A stretch of DNA of 64,000 nt, taken from the NCBI GenBank assembly GCA_029260495.1, contig JAJDDD010000020.1:62001-126000 (forward strand), in the 5' to 3' direction. Each line of letters begins with the position of its first letter. Position 1 is the first letter of the stretch. The notes under the pieces were generated by a model. It ran no database searches. It was given only the letters and a program-made list of their open reading frames with translations, and was not told where the DNA came from. The translations under genes were made by a program, and so were the position numbers. This document shows, in pieces, positions 17,440 through 26,202 of the stretch. This stretch comes from Phycisphaerales bacterium. GTDB lineage: Bacteria; Planctomycetota; Phycisphaerae; Phycisphaerales; UBA1924.

Positions 17440-18723
17440 ATGAATGTGCGCTCAAATACATTGCGTCTGACCATCCTGGCTTTTGTCGGCGCCCTCGGGC
17501 TGCTCGCGGCAGCCTCCACCGCCCCGGCGCAGCGCGACGCCGACCGCACACGGGATGCAGCCAGACCCCAACAGGAGCGCGACGCGGTCGTGGTGCTCGT
17601 GGGCGGGCAGCGGGTTCGCGGCGTCCTCGTCAGCGACACCCCCGAGGAGGTCATCATTCGAGTTGGCGCGATTGAGACAAAGATCAAACGGGCAGAGATC
17701 GAGCGCGTCGTCATCCAGCGCCCTATCCGCGAGCGTTACGCCGCGATGCGCGCTGTCATCGATGATGAAGATGTCGATCGCCTGCTTCAACTTGTCAGCT
17801 GGCTCAGACTGAATGGGCTTTACTCGGACGCCCGCAATGAGCTTGATCATATTCTCGAAGTCGAGCCCAGCAACGGAGAGGCGATCCGCCAGAGCGCCCT
17901 CCTTGATCAGCAAATCGCGCTCCGCGCCAAAGAACAGGACCGCGATCTAAGCACGCGCCAGCCAACCGAAAAAACTTCGCAAGATGTCAATCGCCCCAAG
18001 CCCGGCGACTTCCCGCTGCTGTCTGATGAGCAGGTCAACCTCATCAAGGTGTACGAGATTAATCTTGACGATCCGCCGCGCTTGATCATTAATCGCAAGA
18101 CGGTCGAGCAGATGTTCAAGACGTACGCCGGTGACTCACTCATCCCGTCAACGCGCGAAGGGCGGGCGATGTTCCATCGCCGCGAGCCTGTCGAGATTCT
18201 GGAAACGATGTTCAAGCTGCGGGCCCGCGAGTTGTACCCGGAGGTGCATGTGCTCTCACTGTCTGATTCTCTCAAGAGCTTTCGCGACGAGGTGAACAAG
18301 ACCTGGCTCGTGAACCGCTGCGCGACGACGCGCTGCCACGGAGGTGAGCAAGCAGGCAAACTGTTTCTGTACAACCGTTCGCCCACCGCCGAGCGCAGCG
18401 CTCTGACGAATTTGATCATTCTGGAGAAGTTCTCCCTCGGGCCCGATCGCCCGCTGATTGACTACGCCAATCCGGCACACTCGCCGCTGCTTCAGATGGG
18501 CCTCGCCCGGCATGAATCCGTTATGCCGCACCCGGATGTTAAGGGTTGGCGCCCGGTCTTCCGCAGCGTGGAGGATCGGCGCTATCAGCAGGCGGTCGAG
18601 TGGATCCGCTCCATGCACCGTCCCCGCCCGGAATACCCCATCGAATACGACCCGCCGCAGCCGTCTGCAAGCGGGGCGAAAAACAAGAATACAGAGCCGG
18701 ATCAACCTCGAGGCGATCGCTGA
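17440..18723 (+). CDS. Exported protein with single CX4CH haem-c-like motif
   Basis: A 427-residue protein with a signal peptide (LRLTILAFVGALGLLAAAST). An SH3-like N-terminal part (VVVLVGGQRVRGVLV) is followed by a helical region with TPR character (SWLRLNGLYSDARNELDHIL). Near residue 294 it has CATTRCHGG, a Cys-x4-Cys-His motif resembling the expanded haem-c attachment site, inside a block (SLKSFRDEVNKTWLVNRC ... PAHSPLLQMGLARHE) like cytochrome-type domains of planctomycetal proteins. It may be a periplasmic cytochrome, but covalent haem is inference; a canonical CXXCH is absent. Start ATG 17440 precedes the signal peptide; the frame opens at 17329. The upstream gap (17263-17439) shows nothing recognisable. 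Confidence 0.7.
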   Translation: MNVRSNTLRLTILAFVGALGLLAAASTAPAQRDADRTRDAARPQQERDAVVVLVGGQRVRGVLVSDTPEEVIIRVGAIETKIKRAEIERVVIQRPIRERYAAMRAVIDDEDVDRLLQLVSWLRLNGLYSDARNELDHILEVEPSNGEAIRQSALLDQQIALRAKEQDRDLSTRQPTEKTSQDVNRPKPGDFPLLSDEQVNLIKVYEINLDDPPRLIINRKTVEQMFKTYAGDSLIPSTREGRAMFHRREPVEILETMFKLRARELYPEVHVLSLSDSLKSFRDEVNKTWLVNRCATTRCHGGEQAGKLFLYNRSPTAERSALTNLIILEKFSLGPDRPLIDYANPAHSPLLQMGLARHESVMPHPDVKGWRPVFRSVEDRRYQQAVEWIRSMHRPRPEYPIEYDPPQPSASGAKNKNTEPDQPRGDR

Positions 18724-18835
18724 ACCAGCTTCCAATGCATCCGGTATACGGTCTATGGCCGCCCCGACGCCATTTCTGCCGGTACACTGGCCGGTTCGAC
18801 GGAACCTCCCGGCTCCTCCGAGAGAAAGACAAGGT

Positions 18836-20209
18836 ATGACCATCGCGATCTCCACACGACGCCATCTTTCCCGCCCAGTCCGCACCGGCGCGGAGTTCTT
18901 CCTTTTTGCTGCGATCGCGCTTACCAGCGCCGGTTGTGACGAGCCGGACGCTGACAGCCGCCAGCTTCTTGCCCAGGCAAGTTGGGAGCTTCGGGGCGTG
19001 ACTGCAGCGGACAAGCCGGAACAGCTGCCGGCGGCCTCGCGCGAAGCGGTGTATGAAAAGATCAATCGCACGCTTGGCCCCGTGCGCAGCGCCGATGACG
19101 AAACACTGCAACAGTCAGCGAAGATGATTTCCGCGGCTGCGATGGAAGGACTGGCGAGCGTCCACAGCGCCCGGGCGACCCATTTGCAGGAAACGCTGCT
19201 GACATCGATCAGTCGGGTGCGCACGATTGCGGATCAGGCCCAGGCCCAGTTGAGTCTCGCTGCGGCGCTCGAGAGCTTCGATCCCGATAAAGAACTCAGC
19301 GCTCAGCAAAGTCTCGCGGAAGAAAAAAAAGCAGAGATTGTTCAGGCTCGAAACGGGCGCCATCAGCGTCAGACCAAAATTGACGAACTGCGCGAGGAAA
19401 TGGCGCAGCATCAGACGCAACGCAGCACGCTGCGAACGCAGGAAGCGGAAATCCGCTCGCGGGCGCTCTCGGCGGCGGGCGATGAGCGCGCGGAGATGAT
19501 CAGGCAGGCCACCAAGGTTCAGCGAGCCGCAGACGAGCAGGCGATGAGTGTCGCATTGTTGGAAGCGCAAATTGCCCGCAACGAGCCGGACCTGGCTGCG
19601 TTTGAGCTCGAAATCGGTCGGCTGGAGAGCCAGTTGCGATCGCTGAATGACTCTGTCGATGAAATGCAGGCTCGCCTTGACGCAGCGCGTGAGCAGGCTG
19701 AACTCAGCCGCGCAGATGCTGAGATGGTGGCCGATGCGTACCGCGCGGGCGTGGAGAGCATCGTTGAGTTATTGACCGGCGAGTACGCGGCGGCGAGTGA
19801 CGCGGCAGAGGCTGCCGCTGAGCAAGGCGCGAACTACCTGCGAGGGGTACGTGATCCGGACGCTGCGGTTCGGCGAGCGAAGCTGCTGCAAAAGCTGGGT
19901 GATATTCGCGCATCGCGAGCGAGCGTCGAGGCGGACCTGGAGCGGCTCGTTAAGATGGTCATCGCGCTTGAGCCGGCGCTTCCCGGCGTGGAGGGGCTCA
20001 CCGGATTCCTGGAGCAATCGGGAATCGACGGGCAGGCTCGGCGGGCGGCTGCGATTGAGGCGTACGCCGCCGCGCGGGATCAGTTCGGCAGCGCCGGGCT
20101 CCGAGGTGAAGCGCGCGACCGGGTGGATAAAGTCGCGCAGGAACTCGACCAACTCGTGCAAAGCTTCGGCGGCGAAAGCGCGATGGAGAATGACGAAGCC
20201 GGCGGCTGA
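18836..20209 (+). CDS. Coiled-coil lipoprotein
   Basis: A 457-residue predicted lipoprotein: hydrophobic FFLFAAIALTSAGC ends in a lipobox (TSAGC), so Cys would be lipidated and anchor the protein in a membrane. Most of the chain is heptad-like Ala/Glu/Arg/Gln sequence (SLAEEKKAEIVQARNGRHQR, EIGRLESQLRSLNDSVDE), a long coiled coil. No enzyme motif was seen. The ATG at 18836 follows an AAGGT. I do not recognise a named family. The gene follows the haem-like protein after about 110 bases in the same direction and could be cotranscribed. Confidence 0.75.
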   Translation: MTIAISTRRHLSRPVRTGAEFFLFAAIALTSAGCDEPDADSRQLLAQASWELRGVTAADKPEQLPAASREAVYEKINRTLGPVRSADDETLQQSAKMISAAAMEGLASVHSARATHLQETLLTSISRVRTIADQAQAQLSLAAALESFDPDKELSAQQSLAEEKKAEIVQARNGRHQRQTKIDELREEMAQHQTQRSTLRTQEAEIRSRALSAAGDERAEMIRQATKVQRAADEQAMSVALLEAQIARNEPDLAAFELEIGRLESQLRSLNDSVDEMQARLDAAREQAELSRADAEMVADAYRAGVESIVELLTGEYAAASDAAEAAAEQGANYLRGVRDPDAAVRRAKLLQKLGDIRASRASVEADLERLVKMVIALEPALPGVEGLTGFLEQSGIDGQARRAAAIEAYAAARDQFGSAGLRGEARDRVDKVAQELDQLVQSFGGESAMENDEAGG

Positions 20210-20281
20210 CTAAAAGAGAATTCCTGGCGGGACGATGGCAAATATCGCTCAGGCGCGGCGCGAGCCGATACCGACCTTCTT

Positions 20282-20290
20282 GAAGGAGGT
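20282..20290 (+). promoter_or_regulatory. Strong Shine-Dalgarno site deciding a TTG start
   Basis: GAAGGAGGT is a near-perfect complement of the 16S rRNA 3' end. It lies 5 bases before the TTG at 20296, so it fixes a non-ATG start for the sugar dehydratase gene. Confidence 0.8.
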
Positions 20291-20295
20291 CGCTG

Positions 20296-21873
20296 TTGCC
20301 ATCGAAACCACAACAAGCACGCGCTGAATCGCCCCCCCGGCTGATTGTGATCGCGACGCGGCAGACGATGCACGCTGCGGTGCAGGCGGTCGGCTCCTCG
20401 CCGGCGCCAATCACGCCAATGGGTGTGATTTTGATGGATGAGGCTGACTTTGGTGGCTCAGGTCCGGAAGGCGCCCCCCTGCTGGGGGGAGAGGCTGAAC
20501 TGCGCGCGATCCATGCTCGGCGCCATTTCGATTCGGCTCTGATATCGCTGCCAGCCTCGATGGCCGCTGCGATCGGACGGGTGCAGGGTGTGCTGCGGGA
20601 ACTCGGCGTCGCGGCGCGATTCCTGCCCACAATTACGGATGTCTTGACGGGAGCGACGCCGACGTTTTTTTCGCTGGCCGCCGGCGCGCCGGCGTCGATT
20701 GACCTGCCGTCGCTCCTCGGGCGGACGATTCGGCCGACAGCGACGGCGGCGACACGCCGGCTCATCGAGGGCAAGCGGGTGCTCATCACGGGCGCTGGCG
20801 GGAGCATTGGGTCGGAGCTGGCGCGGCTGGTTGCGGGATGTGAACCGGAGTTGATTGTCCTGATGGAGCGCTCCGACAACGCGCTCTTTGAGATTGATCG
20901 AGAGCTGGGCGAGCGGTATGGGGATGTTGAGCGGCGGGCGCTTCTGCATGATGTAGTGGATCGGGAGGCGACGTTGGCGCAAACACGCGAGGCGGCGCCC
21001 CACATCGTTGTGCATGCTGCGGCGCACAAACATGTGCCCATGATGGAGGATCATCCCGCCCACGCAATTACGAACAATGTCTTTGGGACAGTTTCGATTG
21101 CGGACGCGGCGCGGGAGGCGAACGCTGAGCGATTCGTCATGATTTCGACGGATAAGGCAGTGAATCCTACGTCCGTCATGGGAGCGACGAAACGAGTGGC
21201 GGAGCTTTATATTCGCTCGATGAATGCGCACAAGAAGGAAAGCACGCGATTCGCGCTGGTGCGGTTTGGCAATGTGCTGGGGTCGGCGTGCAGCGTGCTT
21301 CCGATCTGGCAGAGGCAGCTTGGGCAGGGGGCGCCGATCACCGTCACCGATGCGCGCATGACGCGGTACTTCATGACGATTCCGGAGGCGGCGTCGCTCG
21401 TGCTGCAAGCGGCGGCGATCGACCCGCGCGAGGTGAGTGAGGCTGATGTTTTTGTTTTGGATATGGGTCAGCCGGTGAATATTTTGGATCTGGCGAAGCG
21501 CTTTGTGCGTGCGCACGGGTTGACGCCGGCTGTGGTGGAAACAAGTGATTCTGAGCGGAGCGACGACTTCGATGCGCGCGCGGCTGGGCGGGGAGCGATC
21601 CTGATGACGGGTGCGCGGCCGGGTGAGAAGCTTCATGAGGAGTTGGTGCATGCGCGCGAGGAGCTTCTTCCGACGGCGGCGGCGGGAGTGCTGGCATGGG
21701 CGGGAGCGGCGCCGGACGGTGGAGAAGTGGTGAAAATGCTTGCGGATCTCGAGGGAGCGAAGAACTCAGGAGATCCCCGGACCGCGGTTGAGGCGCTCCA
21801 GAGGTGGATATCAGGGTACTCTGCAGGGGGCTTTCAACCCATTTCACCAGAACCGACGGTTTCTGTGGCTTGA
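20296..21873 (+). CDS. CapD/FlaA1-like nucleotide-sugar 4,6-dehydratase
   Basis: A 525-residue enzyme of the polysaccharide-biosynthesis SDR group. Residues about 13-130 resemble the CoA-binding-like domain found in membrane CapD/WbpM proteins, but no membrane helices precede it. The Rossmann core has ITGAGGSIGSELARLV, HAAAHKHVPMMEDHP and STDKAVNPTSVMGATKRVAE, where the usual catalytic Tyr of the YxxxK motif is replaced by Met, as in FlaA1-type C4,6-dehydratases and C5-epimerases. It likely modifies a UDP-HexNAc for surface polysaccharide. Start TTG 20296 is fixed by an excellent Shine-Dalgarno site. The protein resembles the cytosolic half of CapD/WbpM. The codons are markedly G-rich. Confidence 0.9.
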   Translation: MPSKPQQARAESPPRLIVIATRQTMHAAVQAVGSSPAPITPMGVILMDEADFGGSGPEGAPLLGGEAELRAIHARRHFDSALISLPASMAAAIGRVQGVLRELGVAARFLPTITDVLTGATPTFFSLAAGAPASIDLPSLLGRTIRPTATAATRRLIEGKRVLITGAGGSIGSELARLVAGCEPELIVLMERSDNALFEIDRELGERYGDVERRALLHDVVDREATLAQTREAAPHIVVHAAAHKHVPMMEDHPAHAITNNVFGTVSIADAAREANAERFVMISTDKAVNPTSVMGATKRVAELYIRSMNAHKKESTRFALVRFGNVLGSACSVLPIWQRQLGQGAPITVTDARMTRYFMTIPEAASLVLQAAAIDPREVSEADVFVLDMGQPVNILDLAKRFVRAHGLTPAVVETSDSERSDDFDARAAGRGAILMTGARPGEKLHEELVHAREELLPTAAAGVLAWAGAAPDGGEVVKMLADLEGAKNSGDPRTAVEALQRWISGYSAGGFQPISPEPTVSVA

Positions 21874-22021
21874 AACGGCGCGGGGGGTGGAGACAATGGT
21901 GAGCCAACCAAACCGCTCACGCCGACCCGCCTGATAGGCCGATGACGCGGCGGGTCGCCTCTCTCCTCTCCACTGCGTGTGAGCGGCGTCCGAAAACAAG
22001 TTCCACCCAAGGAAAGTGAAC

Positions 22022-22330
22022 ATGGCGATCACAACACGCCAAAGGCTACTGCTCGAAACCAACGCACTGCGTGATAAGGCGGAAGCTCTTCTCAAGGGGC
22101 TCGAGGACGCCAAGCGCATTACGGAGCGTGAGCTTGCCCGGTTTAATCGGGTGGACGCGATGGAGTGTGTGCGTGGACAATCTTCCCTGGATCAGGGCAT
22201 CGTTTCGACGCGGCGCATGATTGAGACATTGAATCAGTCGCTGGCGAGCACCGAGCAGACGTTTGATGATGATGATCTCGCGTTGCTCGAAGAAATTGAG
22301 CGGGTTGATGAACCCAACGCGGTCGTTTGA
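22022..22330 (+). CDS. Small hypothetical helical protein
   Basis: A 102-residue product, mostly charged helix (RQRLLLETNALRDKAEALLK, then ARFNRVDAMECVRGQSSLDQ), ending in an acidic DDDDLALLEEIERVDE. It may form a coiled coil. I do not recognise it. Coding is supported by an AAGGAAAG upstream of the ATG and by sitting 3 bases before dut in the same frame direction, suggesting cotranslation. An in-frame GTG at 22016 is possible. The gap before it (21874-22021) shows nothing recognisable. Confidence 0.7.
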   Translation: MAITTRQRLLLETNALRDKAEALLKGLEDAKRITERELARFNRVDAMECVRGQSSLDQGIVSTRRMIETLNQSLASTEQTFDDDDLALLEEIERVDEPNAVV

Positions 22331-22333
22331 CCA

Positions 22334-22843
22334 ATGACGCATCGACCGCTGTCGGAATCAGACACATCTGTAGAAATTAAACCTGATGCAGGGCAATCAT
22401 CTGCGCGCACGTTGCTGGTGAATCGCCTCGATTCTCGCGCGGCGCTTCCTGCGTATCAGACTGATCTGGCTGCCGGGCTGGACCTGGCTGCTTTTCTGCC
22501 TGATGGGCCCATCGAACTTGAGGCGGGATCGCGGACGCTCGTTCCGACGGGTTTGGCGATTGAGATTCAGGCGGGGTTTGAGGGTCAGGTTCGGCCTCGG
22601 TCCGGGCTTGCGGTCAAGCACGGCGTGACGGTGGTGAATGCGCCGGGAACGATTGACGCGGATTATCGCGGTGAGGTGCGGATCGGGCTGATTAATCTGG
22701 GGCCGGAACGGTTCGAGATTGAGCACGGGATGCGGATTGCACAGCTCGTGATCGCGCCAGTGGCGCGGGTGGAGGTGGTGGAGCGAGGGGCATTGGCCCC
22801 GACGGCGCGGGGCGGGGGCGGATTCGGCTCGACGGGGGTTTGA
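22334..22843 (+). CDS. dut: Deoxyuridine triphosphatase (dUTPase)
   Basis: Hydrolyses dUTP to dUMP and pyrophosphate, keeping uracil out of DNA and supplying dTMP synthesis. The 169-residue protein shows the trimeric dUTPase motifs: AGLDLAAF (motif 1), [11 protein letters not shown] (motif 2), [11 protein letters not shown] with the catalytic Asp (motif 3), RIAQLVI (motif 4) and [10 protein letters not shown] (motif 5, the P-loop-like tail). The first 25 residues are an extra, family-unlike extension. It starts 3 bases after the upstream helical protein and is followed by ftsK. Confidence 0.96.
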   Translation: MTHRPLSESDTSVEIKPDAGQSSARTLLVNRLDSRAALPAYQTDLAAGLDLAAFLPDGPIELEAGSRTLVPTGLAIEIQAGFEGQVRPRSGLAVKHGVTVVNAPGTIDADYRGEVRIGLINLGPERFEIEHGMRIAQLVIAPVARVEVVERGALAPTARGGGGFGSTGV

Positions 22844-22900
22844 AGCCGACTGAAAACATGCCCTGAAAGAGGGTCCGTCGCCGATATCCGGTGTGCTGAT

Positions 22901-25900
22901 ATGTCGCGCGCCCCACGCCAATCCGAAGGTCAACGCAAGTCTGCGCAAGAAGATGCGCGGCGGCGCCCGATGTGGCGTCGGCTTGCGTGGGCGGGTCTGT
23001 GCGCGATGTGGATTTTCGTGGCGATCGCGCTGCTGTCGTACGACGCTGCGGATGCTCCGGGGCACTTTGTGGCGCCGCACAATAATCCAGCGCTGAATCT
23101 TGGCGGGCCGGTGGGTGCATTTCTTGCCCACCATTTGTTCATGTTGCTCGGTGGAGGCGTGTGGGCGCTGATGCTGGGTCTTGCGGTGGGGATTGGTTGT
23201 GCATTGGGTCGGCGTCCTCTTGATCAGCCGAAGCTGCGAACGGTGGGGCTCGTACTGGTGGCGAGCGCGGTTGGAGGGATTCTGGCGCTGGCGTGGCCGT
23301 TCGGTTCGGTTCGGCCGGAGGGTGCGGGAGGAATCGTGGGGGTGTTCATGGCTCACGAACTTGGTTCGCGGTTTGGCGAGCTTGGAGCGTGGCTTTGGAT
23401 TGGGTTGCTCTTTGCGGTGGGCGCGGTGCTGGCTTTTGATGAGTTGGTGGATTTTGCCGGAGCGTTGATTGCGCGGAAGACGACGCCGGCACTAGCGCGG
23501 GCTGCGAGTCGGACGCGGGCGAGGCTGCGCGCGACGGACATTGACGATGACGAAGAGCTTGAGCGTGTGGCGCGGAAGAAGACAGCCGTTGAACGTGCAG
23601 CGGAGGTGAAGGAGGGCGTTCCCGCGAGGAAGCGCAAGAGCGAGCCCGACGAGGCGGAGTATGAATACGAGGACGACGAATACGAAGAGGATGAGTACGA
23701 ATACGAAGATGAAGATGAGGACGAAGAAGAGGCCGAGCTGATCGCGGAAGATGACGACGAGGATGATGTTCCGGGGGCGCCGCAGGTCTTTGACGCTGAC
23801 TCTCTTCGGGAGAAGATCGCGAAGCTGCCGGTGCGTTTTTCCAGCGCACAGTCCCGAATCGCGACTGATGACGACATGCGCGATTTGCAGACCTCGGATT
23901 TGGACATGGAGGGGTATCGATTCCCGCCGCTGGATTTGCTGGAAGATCCTGAGGACAACTACTCAGAGAAGATGGATGCATTCGTGCGAGAGCAGGCGTC
24001 GGCGCTGGAGGAGGCGCTGCGTGTTTACAAGATTGAGGCAGAAGTGGTGGGGATTGACTCGGGACCGGTCATCACGCTTTATGAGTTGAAGCTGGCGCCA
24101 GGCACGAAGGTTTCGCAGATTATGGCGCTGTCCTCGGACATAGCGCGGGCGCTTAAGGCGGTGAACATTCGCATTGTTCCCAATACGCAGGGGCGGGACA
24201 CGGTGGGCGTTGAGGCGCCGAACCGGGTGAAGGAGCGGGTGCGGCTGAAGGAGCTCATGAGTCATGGCGAGGGCTCAACGTTTGGGAAAATGAAGCTGCC
24301 GATGTTCCTGGGCAAGGATGCGCACGGGGATCCGCTGATCGAAGATCTGGCGAAGATGCCTCACATGCTGGTGGCGGGGACAACTGGTTCGGGCAAGAGT
24401 GTGTGTTTGAACACGATCATCATGAGTTTCCTGTATGCGAAGAAGCCGAACGAGCTGAAACTGGTTTTGATAGATCCGAAGATGGTTGAGCTGGCGCAGT
24501 TTCGGGATATTCCGCATTTGATGTGCCCAGTGATTACGGAGATGGCGAAGGCGTGCGCGATTCTGGAATGGGCAGTGGGCAAGATGGAGGAGCGGTACGA
24601 GCTTCTGGCGGAAGCTGGTGTGCGCGATATCAGCAGTTACAACGATCTGTCGTGGGAGGAGCTCAAGGAGCGTTTTGAGCCTGCCTCTGAGCAGGAAGAG
24701 GCGAGGATCCCGCGGAAGCTGCCTTACGTTGTGTTCGTCATTGACGAGCTTGCGGACATGATGATGACGCAGAAGGAGGTCGAGCATTCGATCGTGCGCA
24801 TTGCGCAGAAGGCGCGGGCGGTTGGGATTCACCTGGTGCTGGCGACGCAGAGGCCGCAAGCGAATGTTGTGACGGGGTTGATCAAGTCGAACATGCCGGG
24901 GCGGATTAGTTTTAAGGTTGCATCGGGGATGGATTCGCGGATTGTGCTGGATCAGAAGGGCGGGGAGCTGTTGTTGGGTCAGGGGGACATGTTGTTCCTA
25001 TCGCCGCACTCTCATAAGTTGATTCGTTCGCAAGGAACGCTGGTTGAAGATCGTGAAACGCGTCGAGTGGTGCGTTTCCTGAAGGAAGTTGCGTCGCCTT
25101 CGTTTGAACGGCAGTTGATGCAGATTCGATCGGGGGCGCCGGCAGAGGTCGACGATCATGTCGCGCGTTCGCGCGAAGCGGCGGAAGAGGATCCGCTGTT
25201 TGATAAGTCGGTCGAGATTGTTCTTGAAACGAAGCGCGGGTCTGTTTCGCTCTTGCAACGGCGGCTGGCGATTGGGTATACGCGGGCGTCGCGGTTGATT
25301 GATCTGATGGGGATGGCGGGGATTATTGGGGATCACAAGGGGACGGTGGCGCGCGAGGTGATGATTACGCCGGAGGTTTGGGAGGCGATGAAGGAGCAGG
25401 CGGCGAAGGACGCTGCTGAACCACAGGAAGCGCCGGCGGGTGGAGCGCCAGAGCGAGCGGAAGCTCAGGGAGCGGCGAAGGAGGATCAAGAAGAAGCGCT
25501 CTTCGGATCTTCGGTGAAAGCGGAGGCGGACGAGATTGCTGACGCGGACAGCGATGGAGAGTTGTTGAGCGGGGCGGACGATGAAGCAATTGTGGAAGCG
25601 CCGCCGTTTGAGCCGAGCGGGACCGGGCACGAGCTGCCGATTCTTGCAGCGGAGGAAGTTGTTGATATCGAGGATGATGAGGGTGAGGCGCTGACGATGG
25701 GCGCGGAGATGGAGGCGAAGAGGATCAGCAGCGGAGATGGCGGGGCAGTTGCGGAGAGTGAAATGATGCAGGTTGTTGAAGATGGCGTTGAGGCTGACGC
25801 TGATGACGAGGAAAATGAAGGGTATGAGTATGTAGAGGTGGATGACGAAGTCGACGTAGAGGATGAAGAAGAGACGGACGGCGAGTATGAGTATGTCTAC

Positions 25901-26092
25901 GTCGATGAGGATGGGAATGAGGTCGCTGGCGAGCACGCTGAGGATGATGACGAGGAGTGGGAGTACGAGGAAGTGGTGGATGAGGACGCTGGGGAAGAGT
26001 CGGCGTCGGTAGCGGAAGATGATGGCGAAGCTGAGTCGCAAACGGTGAGCACGCCGGAGCGACGTGAACAGGCAGCGAGCGAGTCGGGCTGA
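22901..26092 (+). CDS. ftsK: DNA translocase FtsK/SpoIIIE with very acidic linker and C-terminal tail
   Basis: FtsK couples cell division to chromosome segregation, pumping DNA through the septum. The 1063-residue chain has an N-terminal membrane domain of about four helices, an acidic linker (residues about 250-290, runs of Glu, Asp and Tyr), the motor with Walker A GTTGSGKSV (about residue 495) and Walker B VVFVIDELADM, and a winged-helix gamma domain (VSLLQRRLAIGYTRASRLID) ending near residue 828. Then comes a further 230-residue acidic tail (repeated DEDE and YEYV blocks) beyond the usual end of the protein. Lipid or partner contacts of that tail are unknown. The gene follows dut after about 60 bases. 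Confidence 0.96.
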   Translation: MSRAPRQSEGQRKSAQEDARRRPMWRRLAWAGLCAMWIFVAIALLSYDAADAPGHFVAPHNNPALNLGGPVGAFLAHHLFMLLGGGVWALMLGLAVGIGCALGRRPLDQPKLRTVGLVLVASAVGGILALAWPFGSVRPEGAGGIVGVFMAHELGSRFGELGAWLWIGLLFAVGAVLAFDELVDFAGALIARKTTPALARAASRTRARLRATDIDDDEELERVARKKTAVERAAEVKEGVPARKRKSEPDEAEYEYEDDEYEEDEYEYEDEDEDEEEAELIAEDDDEDDVPGAPQVFDADSLREKIAKLPVRFSSAQSRIATDDDMRDLQTSDLDMEGYRFPPLDLLEDPEDNYSEKMDAFVREQASALEEALRVYKIEAEVVGIDSGPVITLYELKLAPGTKVSQIMALSSDIARALKAVNIRIVPNTQGRDTVGVEAPNRVKERVRLKELMSHGEGSTFGKMKLPMFLGKDAHGDPLIEDLAKMPHMLVAGTTGSGKSVCLNTIIMSFLYAKKPNELKLVLIDPKMVELAQFRDIPHLMCPVITEMAKACAILEWAVGKMEERYELLAEAGVRDISSYNDLSWEELKERFEPASEQEEARIPRKLPYVVFVIDELADMMMTQKEVEHSIVRIAQKARAVGIHLVLATQRPQANVVTGLIKSNMPGRISFKVASGMDSRIVLDQKGGELLLGQGDMLFLSPHSHKLIRSQGTLVEDRETRRVVRFLKEVASPSFERQLMQIRSGAPAEVDDHVARSREAAEEDPLFDKSVEIVLETKRGSVSLLQRRLAIGYTRASRLIDLMGMAGIIGDHKGTVAREVMITPEVWEAMKEQAAKDAAEPQEAPAGGAPERAEAQGAAKEDQEEALFGSSVKAEADEIADADSDGELLSGADDEAIVEAPPFEPSGTGHELPILAAEEVVDIEDDEGEALTMGAEMEAKRISSGDGGAVAESEMMQVVEDGVEADADDEENEGYEYVEVDDEVDVEDEEETDGEYEYVYVDEDGNEVAGEHAEDDDEEWEYEEVVDEDAGEESASVAEDDGEAESQTVSTPERREQAASESG
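23650..23770 (+). repeat. Low-complexity acidic tract in ftsK linker
   Basis: Tandem GAY/GAN-type codons spell a run of Asp, Glu and Tyr between the membrane and motor domains of FtsK. It is a low-complexity repeat in DNA and protein. Confidence 0.7.
25800..25995 (+). repeat. Low-complexity acidic tract in ftsK 3' end
   Basis: Repeated codons for Asp, Glu, Tyr and Val (the protein contains recurring YEYV and DEDE blocks) form a second acidic tract in the C-terminal extension, after the gamma domain. Confidence 0.65.
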
Positions 26093-26202
26093 GTGAGCGG
26101 CGCCTCTTTTCAGTGGCGCACGCACAGCAGTAAAACTTCATTTTCAGAGCATGTTTGAGATGGACGAAGGCGCACGGGCACTTTCGCTACAATCCCCAGG
26201 CT

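Noticed and set aside
20458-21651. A 397-codon minus-strand frame opposite the CapD-like dehydratase
   Set aside because: Very Arg/His-rich translation, typical of antisense frames of GC-rich genes.
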